Source: Periplaneta americana
Taxonomy: Eukaryota; Arthropoda; Insecta; Blattodea; Blattidae
DNA: 64,000 bases
Direction: 5' to 3'
NCBI RefSeq assembly: GCF_040183065.1
Contig: NC_091120.1
Span: 7,501 to 71,500, forward strand
Every line of letters starts with the position of its first letter. The stretch's first letter is position 1. Position numbers and translations under genes: made by a program. This document shows, piece after piece, positions 24,296 to 35,083 of the stretch. The notes beneath the pieces were generated by a model, which saw only the letters and a program-made list of their open reading frames with translations, did no database searches and had not been told where the DNA came from.

Positions 24296-24611
24296 GGTTA
24301 TATTACTTACTAGCGCTGAGGTATAGTTCCGGTAATTTCTGAACTGAAAACAGTTGAATTTATTTTTTGTGGAGATGCATTTAATCCTCTAAGCAAGGCA
24401 TAATAAAATCATGAACTAACCGAACTAATTAGTATATGCAAGGTGTATGAATACGAAGGGAACTACCTCAGCGCTAGTTCAGGCCTGGTAACATATTAAA
24501 CTAATCAGACTGGAGTACCGTATGAAACGAATAAACACAATTGAAATGTAGACAAATTGCATTTACAAGTTATACGTAGTGTTATGCTTAATTATGATGC
24601 ATAATTGCGAA

Positions 24612-25704
24612 TCTATATTAATAATAAATCTGTAGCCGAAATTTTTCTGGTAATTTTCGATTTTCCAAAAATAATTGGTCCTAACATATATAATTAACCA
24701 CCCTGAAGCCGAAAATCGCATTTTTTTAATTTTTGTTTGTATGTCTGTCTGTTACCTTTTCAGGCGATAATGGCTGGACCGATTTATATGAGAATTGGAA
24801 TATAAATTAAGTTCGTTGTAACTTAGATTTTAGGCTATATGGCATTCAAAATACTTTATTTAAAAGGGGGGGTTATAAGGGGGCCTGAATTAAATAAATC
24901 GAAATATCTCGCTTATTATTGATTTTTGTGAAAAATGTTACATAACAAAAGTTTCTTTAAAAATGATTTCCGATATGTTTTATTCTTTACAAAATTTTGA
25001 TAGGACTGATATTTAATGAGATAAATGAGTTTTAAAATTAAAATAACGCCATCTGAGATAGTGCAATGAATTAAGAACAAATGACTTCGTCTATAAGGGG
25101 CCTTGGACAAAAACAATCGAAACAGGGGCCTTGGACATCAACAATCGAAAGCTATTAAACATAGCCTACAGAGAATGTTTCTGTGTTTGTATGAAGTAAT
25201 ATCAGAAGTTAAATTAACCGATTTGTATAGTTAATTATTATTTCGCCATTGGAAAGTGTAGTTTCTCTAGATGGACATAATGTTATTACAGTAACGTTTG
25301 AGTATATCAAGGACATGTAAGATTAAAATAGTTTCTTATGCACAAAAAATTTGATAGGCAATTTTGTACATTCGTTTTCTGTATTTCTTAAAATAATATT
25401 TATGTACACTCATTTTAATCTCAGAGAATTAACAAACAACGAGAGTATATTGATTTAGTATGCAGTAATAGTACGTTAGCTTAGCAATCCATTATTTTAT
25501 AATTCAAATTTTAACTATGCTCAATTGAAACGTGTTAAAATACATATGCAATAAATGCAATGCAAAAAAAATTGGGTAATGAGCGACACAGATTATCTTG
25601 CGCTGTTGTAAAAGTTGTTCCCTGGATCAAACATCCTATTTTAATTATGTATTTACTTTATATTTATTTCTAACAGGTGCAGCGGAGCGCACGGGCACGG
25701 CTAG
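24612..25704 (+). mobile_element. Non-autonomous Helitron, 1.09 kb
   Basis: The left end is TCTATATTAATAATAAATCT (starting TC after an A at 24611). The right end is GTGCAGCGGAGCGCACGGGC then ACGGCTAG, followed by T at 25705. This is the Helitron rule: 5'-TC, 3'-CTAG preceded by a short GC-rich hairpin (GTGC/GCAC stem), inserted between A and T, no target duplication and no inverted ends. No Rep/helicase coding sequence is seen, so movement would have depended on another copy. It lies inside the hAT-like element A1 and so is younger than that insertion or travelled with it. Confidence 0.9.
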
Positions 25705-26487
25705 TATAGAAATAAGGAAAGTACTGATAGAGTAAACATAACCTATATTTTCAACACATCAAAATATGCGTGCGATGCAACTGAAAATTGTTGAAACATG
25801 CTTAAATGAATGTGCAAGAATTTCGTTATGAAGTGAGCATGCTTTAGTTCAATTAATTACAATACTAGATACTGTAACAATAATGAAAACTATAAAGTAT
25901 AATTTTTCACAATATACTGTATGTATCTCGCTTTTAGTTCAAATTGTGTATATTATCTAACTTCGTATTATTTATAATGTAGATTATTTACACATAAAAA
26001 GGGCGCTATAATTTAAATTTAATAAAACAAATACGGTAAACTAACAATAATGGATTAGACCGACGAGAGTAACATCAGTAACGCTGCACTTGTACTTAGG
26101 CCTAATCATAATTTACTTTACATCCGAGTCAATGTTTCACTTTCACGTGTATATTATTACACTTATTTACTAACACCAAAAATTCACTTAACCACATAAG
26201 GGCGCAATGTTTAATCGAAATAAAGGCAGGTATTACACATACGAACTTTGCCTGCAACAACGTAATTTTTACTCCAAAAATAATATTATACCTTACGTTG
26301 CAAATGAATTGTGTCTCACAATCACTGTTTAAAATTTTACTGACGCAATTACACGCATTTCAGAGAAATATATGTTATTTTTCATGTACTGCAACTAATT
26401 GACATGGTTGAAAGACCACCCTTCGTGATCAGCTGTTAAGCGAGTCACGTGGTCTGCCTTACGGCCTGTATTAGATCACGATGGCAG

Positions 26488-26757
26488 TGCTCTAGCACAC
26501 ATGAAACAGTTGACTCTAATCTGAGGACGTTGAGAAAGCGATCAAATTTGCAGTACACTCAAAGACAGCATTTTCAAATCCAGTGTTGCCAATTGCATGT
26601 TGCATAAATATTACAAGTTTCCAATACATTACACGCAAAATGAACGTGTTTTATGAAAGCAACAATTTTGTCTCAAGTTTACTTTATTACATTCTAGATG
26701 GCACTCCAATGTGCATGCGATTATCGACATTAAAATTGATGCACAAAAACTATTCCA
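26488..26757. repeat. Right part of unit R copy 1 (segment B)
   Basis: Matches 35983-36236: CTCTAGCACACATGAAACAG, TATTACAAGTTTCCAATA, ACACGCAAAATGAACGT, AAGTTTACTTTATTACATTC and TGCATGCGATTATCGAC are shared. It continues unit R across the A1 insertion. At its end the two copies diverge completely. Confidence 0.85.
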
Positions 26758-27173
26758 CTTCTGCAATAGGACTAATATATTTCGTATCCTTGAAGAAAAA
26801 AAAAAAAAGCAAACATCGCAATCCAGAATACCTTGTAAAACTTCGGAACAACTCTGATCCATTGAGCTAATGTTGAGATCACTTCTCCGATCTAAACAAT
26901 GGCTCCATCTATCAGAGTCTTTAGACATCATTACGCTCGCTATAGTAGCGCCGCCAGTCCATCTATTCCGAATTTGGCCAGGTAATTTATGCTCGGAACA
27001 GTAAAATAAATTCAGGAAAACTATCTCACAAGAATATATTTTTCCATTTCAATAATTAGTTTCTTCCTTTTGAAGTCTTGCGAATAATTTTTAAATGTTA
27101 CAATTATTCGTGAGGTGAAATTGGTTACATCACTACACTTCCATATACATCTTTTGAGCAATCTCCAGCGACT
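26758..27173. other. Unassigned stretch before tRNA-like module
   Basis: AT-rich apart from a GC-richer patch near 26,930-26,990. On the minus strand at about 26,805-26,880 there is a weak A-box-like TTAGCTCAATGGATCAGAG followed by a T-run, but the B-box is poor. I do not call a feature. Confidence 0.4.
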
Positions 27174-27245
27174 CGCAGGTTGGTTCAGTTGGTTGCGGCG
27201 CTGTACTACTAATCCCAACTTCGCAGGTTCGAATCTCGCCCAGGT
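27174..27245 (+). repeat. tRNA-like sequence
   Basis: TTGGTTCAGTTGGTTGCGGC (A-box-like) and GCAGGTTCGAATCTCGCCCA (strong B-box) lie at tRNA spacing, with a plausible anticodon-loop region around TACTACTAATCCC. The acceptor stem does not close well. I do not find the Tc1-like terminus upstream, so this one may be the head of a SINE or an isolated tRNA pseudogene. Confidence 0.55.
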
Positions 27246-29160
27246 AAGGTATTAAAATTAATTCAATAAATGTACAACAATTGTAGTAGTAGAAAATATA
27301 GAATAAAGAAAGCCCAAGGGCAAATTATATAGAGTGTTTATGCGGGGCGGGATATGGGGGGGTAAACAAATCACATAGGGGAGAGAATCGCAATTTTTAC
27401 GTCAACCGAACTCACTCTCTTCATGCATAAAAAATGAGAAGGAAGCGTAGACGGTATGATTCTATTTTAGAAGCAAACTTTCAAAACCTGATTTGTACAT
27501 TTTCAGAAGATTCTACAAATTCTCTAAAAATTGACAGGTTTTCAAAGTTTGCCCCTCACACGAATGCTTCCTTCACTATTAAGGGTGTACAGTCAACATC
27601 CAATTAATTATTTCACTGTTTAACATAATAAGAATTGGAAATTTTTCGTTCTTAAGAGTGGAAAAATTCAAATATCAACAATAACATATAAATGACACTC
27701 GAGAGGAAATTAGACGCAAAATAAATATGGGATACATTAAAAAGAAATACATGTCTTATACCAATAACGTATGTCTCCATGCCCGCCTCTAGATATTCCG
27801 TTAAAGGTAAACCAACATATCAGTTCTTACAATCAATCGTTCTAATAGAAAAAAAAAGTTAAGAATAGAACATGGGTCATTCCATAGTGACACACGTAAC
27901 ATTTTTAAGGACCTAACTATCATCTTCACAGGATATTTAATTAAATACTTAGTAAGTCATGAAAAAGACATTACTGTCTTTTAACATAAGTATTCCTAAA
28001 TATAAACAAAAATTCTTAATGAAAAAGGAATAATTAATAATGCAAAAAATATTAAATATTGTATGGTGTGACACACGAACATTTTCTTGCCACTAGATTT
28101 ATTACCAAAATGGAAAATGTTCATATTATTGTGCCAAATGACATTAATGCATTCAGTTGTTTTCCAAATAATTAAGACACTTGTGTAGTACGTGTAACTG
28201 CTAAATCACGAACTTAAAAAAAAATTAACAGTGCCATTAGGAAACAAAATATTGAAAATGTGTTGTGACACACGAACATTTCTGTCATGTTGGTTACTAA
28301 TTGTTTTAAATGCACTATAAATACATCACTTCTTGTGGAAGACATACACTATGCCTACAGTTCTTACAATACATAAAACCACTAAAATACACTTTTAAAT
28401 TTAAAATATCCACGGTTGTTTACAACCATATGTGGTGATATTTTCTGTGTAATGTCATGTGACGAATATGCCAATATGTCAACCATTCCCTTCCTTGGAC
28501 ATCACAGATACTTTAAATTCTTCGCTATCACAAGATTTTGTAACTTCATATGTAGCCTATATTTGACATCTTTTTTTTACTTGGTCATTTAACGACACTG
28601 TATCAACCACTAGGTTATTTAGTGTCAATGGGATTGGTGATAGCGAAATGGTATTTGGCGAGATGAGGCCGAGAATTCGCCATAGATTACCTGACATTCG
28701 CCTTATGGTTGGAGAAAACCTCGGAAAAAACCCAACCAAGGAATCAGCCCAACTCAAATTCTTGAAAATACTATCAAAAAATGTTCAAAATGTATTAATA
28801 TTTATATCAATAGAAAAACTAATATAGATTTTAAAAGGCCTAACTTTTAGAATTGCTACATGATACCTAGGGTATATTAATTAATGTTATTAAATAAAAT
28901 TATTTTAAATTAATATCAGAAATTTAGTACCATTTACCTAATGTGCAACTAATTACACCAATTTATTTATACACAGCTCTAGTATGGTGGCTACCTGTTT
29001 ACGATATAAATGTACTGCATAAGCTTGTTTTTAATATGAAATAAATTAACATAAACCAATTTTTTAAGTTTTTAATTCAAGGAATTAAAAAAATAATAAA
29101 TATTTTATACGAACTTCAGGCATAAATTGTCTTATGCTAATTTTAGACCTACACACTATA
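27246..29160. other. AT-rich region with a recurring TGACACACGAAC motif
   Basis: The 12-mer TGACACACGAAC starts at 28069, 28266, 29499 and 29705, and occurs reversed at 29522-29533. A variant TGACACACGTAAC lies at 27888. The forward copies at 28069 and 28266 are followed by ATTT. The copies at 29499 and 29522 form a hairpin-like pair. The region codes for nothing I recognise and is interrupted by a SINE-like repeat at 28572-28755. The motif spacing is irregular, so this is not a tandem array. Positions are read directly. Confidence 0.6.
28572..28755. repeat. Interspersed SINE-like repeat
   Basis: Contains CATTTAACGACACTGTATCA, ATGGTATTTGGCGAGATGAG, GAATTCGCCATAGATTACCT and GGTTGGAGAAAACCTCGGAA, ending in AACCCAACCAAGGAATCAGCCC. 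I recognise this as a very common Blattodea-type repeat, from memory. The TTTAACGAC block is shared with the SINE at 42015-42235. Similar GGAAAAACCCCGAAAAA wording appears at 44904-45020. Confidence 0.65.
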
Positions 29161-29170
29161 TTTTTACAAC

Positions 29171-29300
29171 AGTTGTTGTTTAGTCTGTCCAAAGACAGGT
29201 GTCAACCTCACAATTGATACCAAGAAGGCACCACTTATGAGGCAACTAGGCCAGGAGATAATGGAATAGCGTGGCCAGTTCCTTTCCACCTTATAACAGT
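29171..29300 (-). repeat. Interspersed repeat family C, copy 1
   Basis: On the minus strand it reads GGAAAGGAACTGGCCACGCT, ATTATCTCCTGGCCTAGTTG, CCTCATAAGTGGTGCCTT and CTGTCTTTGGACAGACTAAA, then CAACAAC. The same order of blocks is found on the plus strand at 51926-52170 and 61851-62070. It ends in a short A-rich tail, which suggests a retroposed 3' end, but no reverse transcriptase or tRNA head is attached. Confidence 0.75.
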
Positions 29301-30516
29301 GTTATGGAACACATATTTTCAAGAGTGTTTAACTTACAGTTTATTTACATTGAAAAAAACGTATACAGGTGCGTGTGCACGCACACACAATTATCTAAAT
29401 CAACAATAAGTATTTGAAATTCCACTACTAATTATGTTTAAGCGTAAAAACTTCCAATAATAACAAAATTTGTAACTGGATTTTAGGATAAACTTCAGTG
29501 ACACACGAACATAACATTTTTGTTCGTGTGTCACAGTCATTGTGTTACATGTGTCATGTTTTTTTCTTGTAGAATACGTACATAAATCAAAATGTTGTCC
29601 ATATAAGAAGTTGATTGTTATGTGATTTTTCTCACTTTTACATTTATGAAACATGAAAAAATTAAATGGTTTTGAAGAAATATAAACAAATGTCCATTTG
29701 AGCGTGACACACGAACTCTCAACCTTTCCTTGTTATAATTGCAATCAAGCACGAAATAATCATTGTATTACGGTTTCTATGCATTGTAATTATTAACAAA
29801 GGTCCGCACTTCATTATTAATTGCATTTAACATACCGAAGTAATGATTTATTTGCCTTAAAAATTCAAATATGTGATTTCTAATAGGTAATTTCGCGCTC
29901 TTAAACCACAGAGTTCTTGGTGCTTTTTCTCCCACATACGTGTTGTTACACAATCAGTGTTATCAGATTCAAAAAATTCGGATCATAACGAAAAAAATTA
30001 CATATAACAAGCAGAGTTTCGTGAGATTTTTATTTTTCGTGAAAATGTCGCATTTTCGTGGAATTACCCACATGCAATAACTAAAACATTTCTACACAAT
30101 GGTTAGTACAATAATCAAGTTAAACAAATCAATCTAGAGAATATTAAAACTCTACTGCGATTTAATTGATTATTACACGATTAGAAGACAGTATGCTGGC
30201 ATAAAGAGCACCTTCACCAAAACGTTTCAACGGAGCCGCCATATTCAGTTGGCAGTCTATGCTCTAAACAAATAACGATCCCAAAGCATGTTTTATAGTA
30301 CCGTAAGGAATTTGCAGTTTAAAATTTTGGCAAAAGAAAAACAAGGCTAGGTCAGTGATCAATTAAACAAATGCTAGGGAAGTGATAAAATTATGCGATA
30401 TAACGTCTATTAAACTATAAGTCGGCTTCACTTCAAATTGGGTATAACTGAGTCAATTTACCACAGAATGACAGACATCAAATATATGAATTTTAATACT
30501 TGTGCAGCCCTGTATA

Positions 30517-30800
30517 CCTGAACTTGTTGAAGGGCTCTATGCTCCAGAGGCAGCACGCAGTGATGGAGGCAGGTCAGAGCAGAGCACGCAGCTTCCACTT
30601 CAGACGGATTGCACCTCATCAAGCCCAGATAGAAGCTCTGGGCCGACTGAACATGATGGAGCACTCCTGTTCGTCCTGCGAGGCAAATAGATACAGGTAC
30701 TCACTCAATAAGGGTCTAGGTGCCGAAGAATATATTAAACTCAAAACAGGAGTCAATGGGCTCTGAAAAATTAAAGGGATAAAAGACATCTAAAAATACA
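30517..30800. repeat. Unit R, diverged third copy
   Basis: Begins at TACCTGAACTTGTTGAAGGG. It shares with 22446 and 35084 the words CACTTCAGACGGAT, CACCTCAT, TAGAAGCTCTG, AAGGGTCTAGG, GGAGTCAATGGGCTCT and AGACATCTA. It is far more diverged than the other two copies are from each other and covers only their left half. Three copies of different age show that R is a dispersed family and not only a local duplication. Confidence 0.8.
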
Positions 30801-32176
30801 GTACCATAGAACCTGGTTTATACCTAATTGCAGTTTTACAGAACATTGTAGGCTGGGAACCCAAAAGGGCTCTTTTAACTCGTCTAAATTCGTTTTAAGC
30901 ATTACAAAGTGACTATCGAAGAATGTTATTTCCTTTTGGAGTTTTTTAGTTTTATTAGGCCTAGTTGTTTCTGAAGTGGAATAACTATGTGCATATAGGT
31001 TTGGTCCTTCGATAATATTCAACAAATTTCAACTGTCGATATAAATTCATCGTTTCATGTAGGCTAACAGAGTTTTATTACTTCAAAACAGCACATTGGC
31101 AATTCAATGAAGACAGCAAATCAGATATAAGAAGAGTACTAAACTTAACATTACCTATATTTGTGTATTAATGCTTTCTCTACCTGCAAAGACGATAGCC
31201 ATTGATATGGCCGGCGGTTTATAGCGGGAGGCAAACCCTCCGCTGCCTCCCCAAAATACCTTCGCCATAACCTTTCTACATTATTCCTGAACTGTCAAAA
31301 ACCAGCATAATGTATGTATAACAAACATGATAACAGTATCAGAGTTAACAGTAATGCCTACGTGATGTAAGAGTACTTAAAAAGTGGCAATATGAACAGC
31401 TGGCGTCTTCTGCGCAATTACCATACCCCCGCTCCGGTGTTGTGCACGCCGAAAACAGAACTACCGGTATTATAGATACAGTGATAATTCAGGTCTACAA
31501 TTTTCTTGATCTCTGTCAGTCTCGCAAATGTCGGGTTTAACGTCAGTGCGATCCAAAGAAGTTTTATAGTTTAACGATCTAAGGCTAGACTACAGTGTGT
31601 TTACGAATAGTACAATACAACATACTTACGGAATTACGGAATCTATGTAGCAAACACCGGTAGGCCTACATGGAATCCATCAGTTTGCGCTAAGATCCCA
31701 AAGCTCTGATCTGTTATATAGACTACATGTTGATTAAATAGAGAATTAATAGTGTCTTCCGAATGTTTCCTGCATTTCAATAAATGGCCTTTAATTGTGC
31801 AATTTATTTTGAGGGAATGTGCGTAACTGTATTAAAGTTTACTTGTTGCATTGTGAGATAATTTCAGTGTAGTTAATGCTATTTCAGGGGTATGTGTGGA
31901 GACTTCTTTCTTATTAACATTATCTTTATTCCAATTCCCATTTTTTTCAAAAGATGTATTAGATTAAGTCAGATTTGAATTATTTAGTTCTAAGCACGCC
32001 ATTATTCTTTCAGACGCCAGAGACAAAACTCCCCGTGGAAACGAGCTCGTGAAGGTAAACTATTAAAGAAAAGTGTTTGTTGTCAGTATTTATATAGCAC
32101 AAAATGAAGAAAAATTAACGGAAATCGGAAGTTATAATTACCTATATCAACTTACGTTCACCAGGTCTTGATGCGT
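30801..32176. other. No recognised feature
   Basis: Mixed-composition DNA with GC-richer patches near 31,200-31,250 and 31,390-31,460. No coding family, repeat end or RNA gene is recognised. Confidence 0.5.
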
Positions 32177-32302
32177 CTATAGAACACGTCCAACTCATGT
32201 GACGCTACATTTCAAATGACGGAGTGACGCCTGTATCCGGTAACGTCTGCAATCTACAACGGTCGTCTTCTAATGACGTAATTTGGGCGTGTTCTAAAGA
32301 TG
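32177..32302. repeat. Short inverted repeat, possible MITE
   Basis: TCTATAGAACACGTCCAA at 32177 is mirrored by TTGGGCGTGTTCTAAAGA ending at about 32302, with about 90 bases between. It could fold as a hairpin or be a small MITE. A target duplication is not clear. It lies just beyond the truncated end of the Tc1-like copy 3. Confidence 0.5.
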
Positions 32303-32349
32303 ACCGATACATCTCAATCTGATAAGCGAGGGCTTGATGTCAAAGAACA

Positions 32350-33144
32350 CTAACTCCATTCTATCAGTCTGACATATGGCCTCTCTGTAAACCAACTCAT
32401 GACCTCGGCACATGTGTGAACACAACGATTATCCTGTTGGGATACGATCTCAGCATCATCAGGATATATCATCCGTACAGAGGGAAGCAAAACATTTTCC
32501 AATACGATCTTATATTGTTGGGCATTAAGATTTCCGTCGAGTCGCCATAGAACACCCAGGCCATCACTGGACATCCAGCCCCAACATGGAACAGATACAT
32601 GGCCACTGCAAATGTGAGTTGCCACATGCATAGGATCGTATCGGGATCCCCATGAACGGTAGACTATTTGCCGCCCATACTTGACAGAGGAAAAAGTAAC
32701 TTCGTCTGAACATATTACCTTATTCCAATCGAAATTAACATTTTCTTCTGCAAATGCAAGGCGGAATAATCTGTGATCATCAGTAATGCACCCTTTCATT
32801 GTTGCCACTCTTGGATAACGTCCTACGTCCCGTAGACGCCTTATGACAGTGCGAGAAGATCCAGGGAAACGGGCATTTGCTTTAATTGAAGAAGCAGATT
32901 GATGCGGGTTTGCTTCTACTTCTGCAACTAAAGCAGCGTCCTGTGCAGGAGTTGAAATACGTATTCTACCAGAACCTGGTTGACGATGTTCAATTCCTTC
33001 CCTGGATAATCTCACCCATCTTCTAGCTGTGGAATCGTGCACTCCTAGTCGCCTACCTGCCTCAGTAGCAGAAAATCCGGCCTCCCTCACAAGAGAAAGA
33101 AGAGCTTGGCTACACGTATCTGGCCTATGTCTTCTGTCAACCAT
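32350..33144 (-). pseudogene. Tc1-like transposase, longest intact frame, C-terminus missing
   Basis: The best-preserved transposase in the window: 264 uninterrupted codons from MVDRRHRPDTCSQALL. An in-frame Met 25 codons upstream (33219) lies beyond the MITE boundary and is unlikely to be the native start. GFSATEAGRRLGVHDSTARR (about residues 22-41) is the first helix-turn-helix. GSGRIRISTPAQDAALVAEV and NARFPGSSRTVIRRLRDVG form the second DNA-binding part. VICSDEVTFSSVKYGRQIV holds the first catalytic Asp; VSVPCWGWMSSDG follows; VSQQDNRCVHT holds the second Asp. The frame ends at RLIEWS, where the SPDLNPIENLW Glu block should follow. About 80 residues are absent, so it is inactive. Confidence 0.88.
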
Positions 33145-33165
33145 GTTACCCCTGATAATGACAAG

Positions 33166-33386
33166 CAGTGTTGCCAACTCCATTGTTAAAAACTCGCTAT
33201 GAGACCGTGCAGAAACCACTAAATTGCTATTTTATCAATGTAAAATTAGATTATTTTGCCGCTTTGAGTGCTAAAAATGCCCGCTAAATCCCTATATCAG
33301 CAATATAAATTTCATAAATTTTACCCGCTAAACTAACACTGAAAAACGCTAGATCTAGCGGAAAAACCGCTGAATTGGCAACACTG
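33166..33386. mobile_element. hAT-type MITE, 221 bp
   Basis: Left end CAGTGTTGCCAACTC, right end GAATTGGCAACACTG, with a perfect 8-bp target duplication ATGACAAG at 33158-33165 and 33387-33394. It is too short to code. It was inserted 21 bases upstream of the probable transposase start codon of TLE-3, so it separates the coding region from its 5' arm. Confidence 0.92.
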
Positions 33387-33672
33387 ATGACAAGAGAGAA
33401 TGGTTGTTTCATGTTTAATATGCGCAGTTATATGTGCGCAGAACTATGTTTTCAGTTCCAGATGTCTCTGAATAAAATACACATCAATATAGAAATAAAC
33501 ATCTGACGTCCTTATGGGGTACACGACCTTGAATCGCCTAGACAAGAAGCAAGGTTGTTACATAGCAGAGCAGATATGTAACGGCACTATTTAGGAGTGT
33601 AGCCTATATCTGGAAATCACTGGTCTCGTCTTTAACATTATTCATCTCGTTTTTGCAACACTATTAAAATTA

Positions 33673-33686
33673 TGATGATGATGATG

Positions 33687-33733
<47 letters not shown>

Positions 33734-33760
33734 TGCTACTACTACTACTACTACTACTAA
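33673..33760. repeat. Trinucleotide microsatellite
   Basis: (ATG)n grades into (ATT)n and then (TAC)n. On the minus strand it would read as poly-His, poly-Asn and poly-Ser, but the surrounding frame has no protein-like character. It is a simple repeat in the 5' arm of TLE-3. Confidence 0.95.
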
Positions 33761-33975
33761 TACTAATTTTAGTAACTGAACAATACTCCTTATGGAGAAG
33801 GGAAAAGATCCAAGAACTGAGCATCTATTTTAATTGAATGGTAATTAGGAAGAAGTCTCCGATATTACTGAATGTTTTTATTTAATTTTTCAACTAATCC
33901 AAACTCCTGTGCACGTTAATAAATGTATCATTTTTTATAGCTAGAGAAAAAATAAAACGAAACAAATATATAAGA

Positions 33976-34040
33976 AGGCAGATAGGAACCCGGGTTTTCT
34001 GCGTGCGAAGCAGAGTTTTACCACGGAGCTATGACACACA
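33976..34040 (-). repeat. tRNA-Ala(CGC)-like module in the arm of TLE-3
   Basis: On the minus strand: ATAGCTCCGTGGTAAAAC (A-box-like), then a 5-bp stem TCTGC/GCAGA closing a 7-base loop TTCGCAC (anticodon position CGC), then CCCGGGTTCCTATC (B-box-like with weak T stem). It starts about 160 bases inside the outer end at 34202 and faces the transposase. Of the modules here it has the best anticodon arm. The acceptor and T stems are damaged, so it is tRNA-derived and not a confident tRNA gene. Confidence 0.6.
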
Positions 34041-34204
34041 CACAGTTCAAACCGTTGTTTGTCGATATAAGAGTATGTTCTTGGATCTCGCTGGTTTCGT
34101 CCTTACTATTCTGACTTTAGTCTTTGTATCAGGTGCACAGCCGAACGGAACTTAGACAAATTTACGCTTCAAGAGTTCGGTCATTTTTTTTGTCTAAGAA
34201 TGTA

Positions 34205-34615
34205 CTAATTTATTTTGAAAATTTTTAGATTTATAAAAAAATTGTAATTTTGAATTTTTTTTTAATTTTTGAGAAATTTTGAAGTTTTTTTAAGTTTTTG
34301 AAAATTTTTAAGTTTGTTAAAATTTTTTTTAATTTTACATTTTTTTTAATTTTGCAAAATTTTAAAAATAATTTAATTTTCTTTTAATGTTGAAGAATTT
34401 TGAAAAAATTTGAAAATTTGAAAATTTTTTTTTAATTTTGAAAAATATTGAAACTTTTGAAAATTTTGAAAAATGTTGAAATTCTTTTGAATTAAAAAAA
34501 TTCAAAATGTTGAAATTTTTGGATTTTAAGGATTTTTTTAAATTTTGATAGTTTTTGAATTTTGAAAAATTTTGAAATTTTTTTGAATCTTGAAAATTTT
34601 TAAATCTTTTGTTTT
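34205..34615. repeat. AT-rich cryptic simple repeat
   Basis: About 400 bases made almost only of TTTTGAAAATTTTTAA-type words in shifting phase, with very few C. It starts directly outside the end of TLE-3. The period is irregular (about 12-16 bases), which suggests slippage rather than unequal exchange. Confidence 0.85.
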
Positions 34616-34933
34616 GTTTGGGTTGTTAAAGATTTAACCGTCAAAAACAGCATCCAGTCTCAGACGCTGTGTTTTATGCCATTTATGAGAAATAAATAAA
34701 CCCTGTCTTACTTCAGAAGGCAGGTCAAAAATTCAGTGGGAAAAGCTACATAACTCACACTTGTATGAGACTCGGAAGGTTCCAGTCTTTACACGACTAT
34801 CCTGCCGCATCAAATAATTTCAAGACTGCCTAATCACATGGCACATGATTTGAACACTATCGTAGTTTATTTATTTATATTTTTCGATCGGTTGCCTTTT
34901 TTCGGTAGACTCAGTCTCGAAGTCTCCCCTAAC

Positions 34934-34945
34934 GCTACGCCACTG
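34934..34945. repeat. Orphan hAT-type end
   Basis: GCTACGCCACTG is the reverse of CAGTGGCGTAGC, a terminus type shared with the end at 52601-52620. No matching left end or target duplication is found nearby, so only one end of an element is claimed. Confidence 0.4.
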
Positions 34946-34954
34946 GTTCCTACA

Positions 34955-35083
34955 TGGATATTTAGGCTATCTTCTCTGATAACGAAATCATGATCAAAAT
35001 ATTTTATACAAAACAACGAACTTGTTTGGTGCGGTAAAATGTTCACGGTGGATGTTTCTTATCCACTTATATCTTAAACCTTT
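34955..35083. repeat. Duplicated segment S, copy 2
   Basis: The partner of 14960-15088; see there. Here it runs straight into unit R with no transposon in between. Confidence 0.8.

Larger units (their letters stand above)
23548..26487. mobile_element. hAT-like element A1, 2.9 kb, carrying a Helitron
   Basis: Inverted termini CTGCCATCGTGATCTA followed by CAGGCCGTAA occur at the left end and, reversed, at the right end (26450-26485). The flanks read CTCTAGCC on the left and CTCTAGCA on the right, an 8-bp duplication with one change. The unoccupied site survives at 35,978-35,987 as CCTCTAGCACAC. No transposase is recognised. Inside are a 0.26-kb direct duplication and a nested Helitron. A second, partial copy of the right end is at 36240-36566. 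Confidence 0.85.
32350..34202 (-). mobile_element. Tc1-like element copy 3 (TLE-3), 3' part lost
   Basis: The element reads on the minus strand. Its outer end is at 34202, before a TA at 34203-34204: inward it reads CATTCTTAGACAAAAAAAAT then GACCGAACTCTTG and GTCTAAGTTCCGTTCGG. These blocks match TLE-2's left arm in order. A tRNA-like module follows (33976-34040), then a T/A microsatellite, a later MITE (33166-33386) and the transposase (32350-33144). The transposase breaks off before the catalytic Glu, and no second terminus is found to the left. Confidence 0.8.

Noticed and set aside
26805-26880. Another tRNA-like module on the minus strand
   Set aside because: The A-box-like start is followed by a poor B-box, and no transposon arm surrounds it.
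33642-33824. Poly-Ser/Asn/His peptide
   Set aside because: Translation of a trinucleotide microsatellite.
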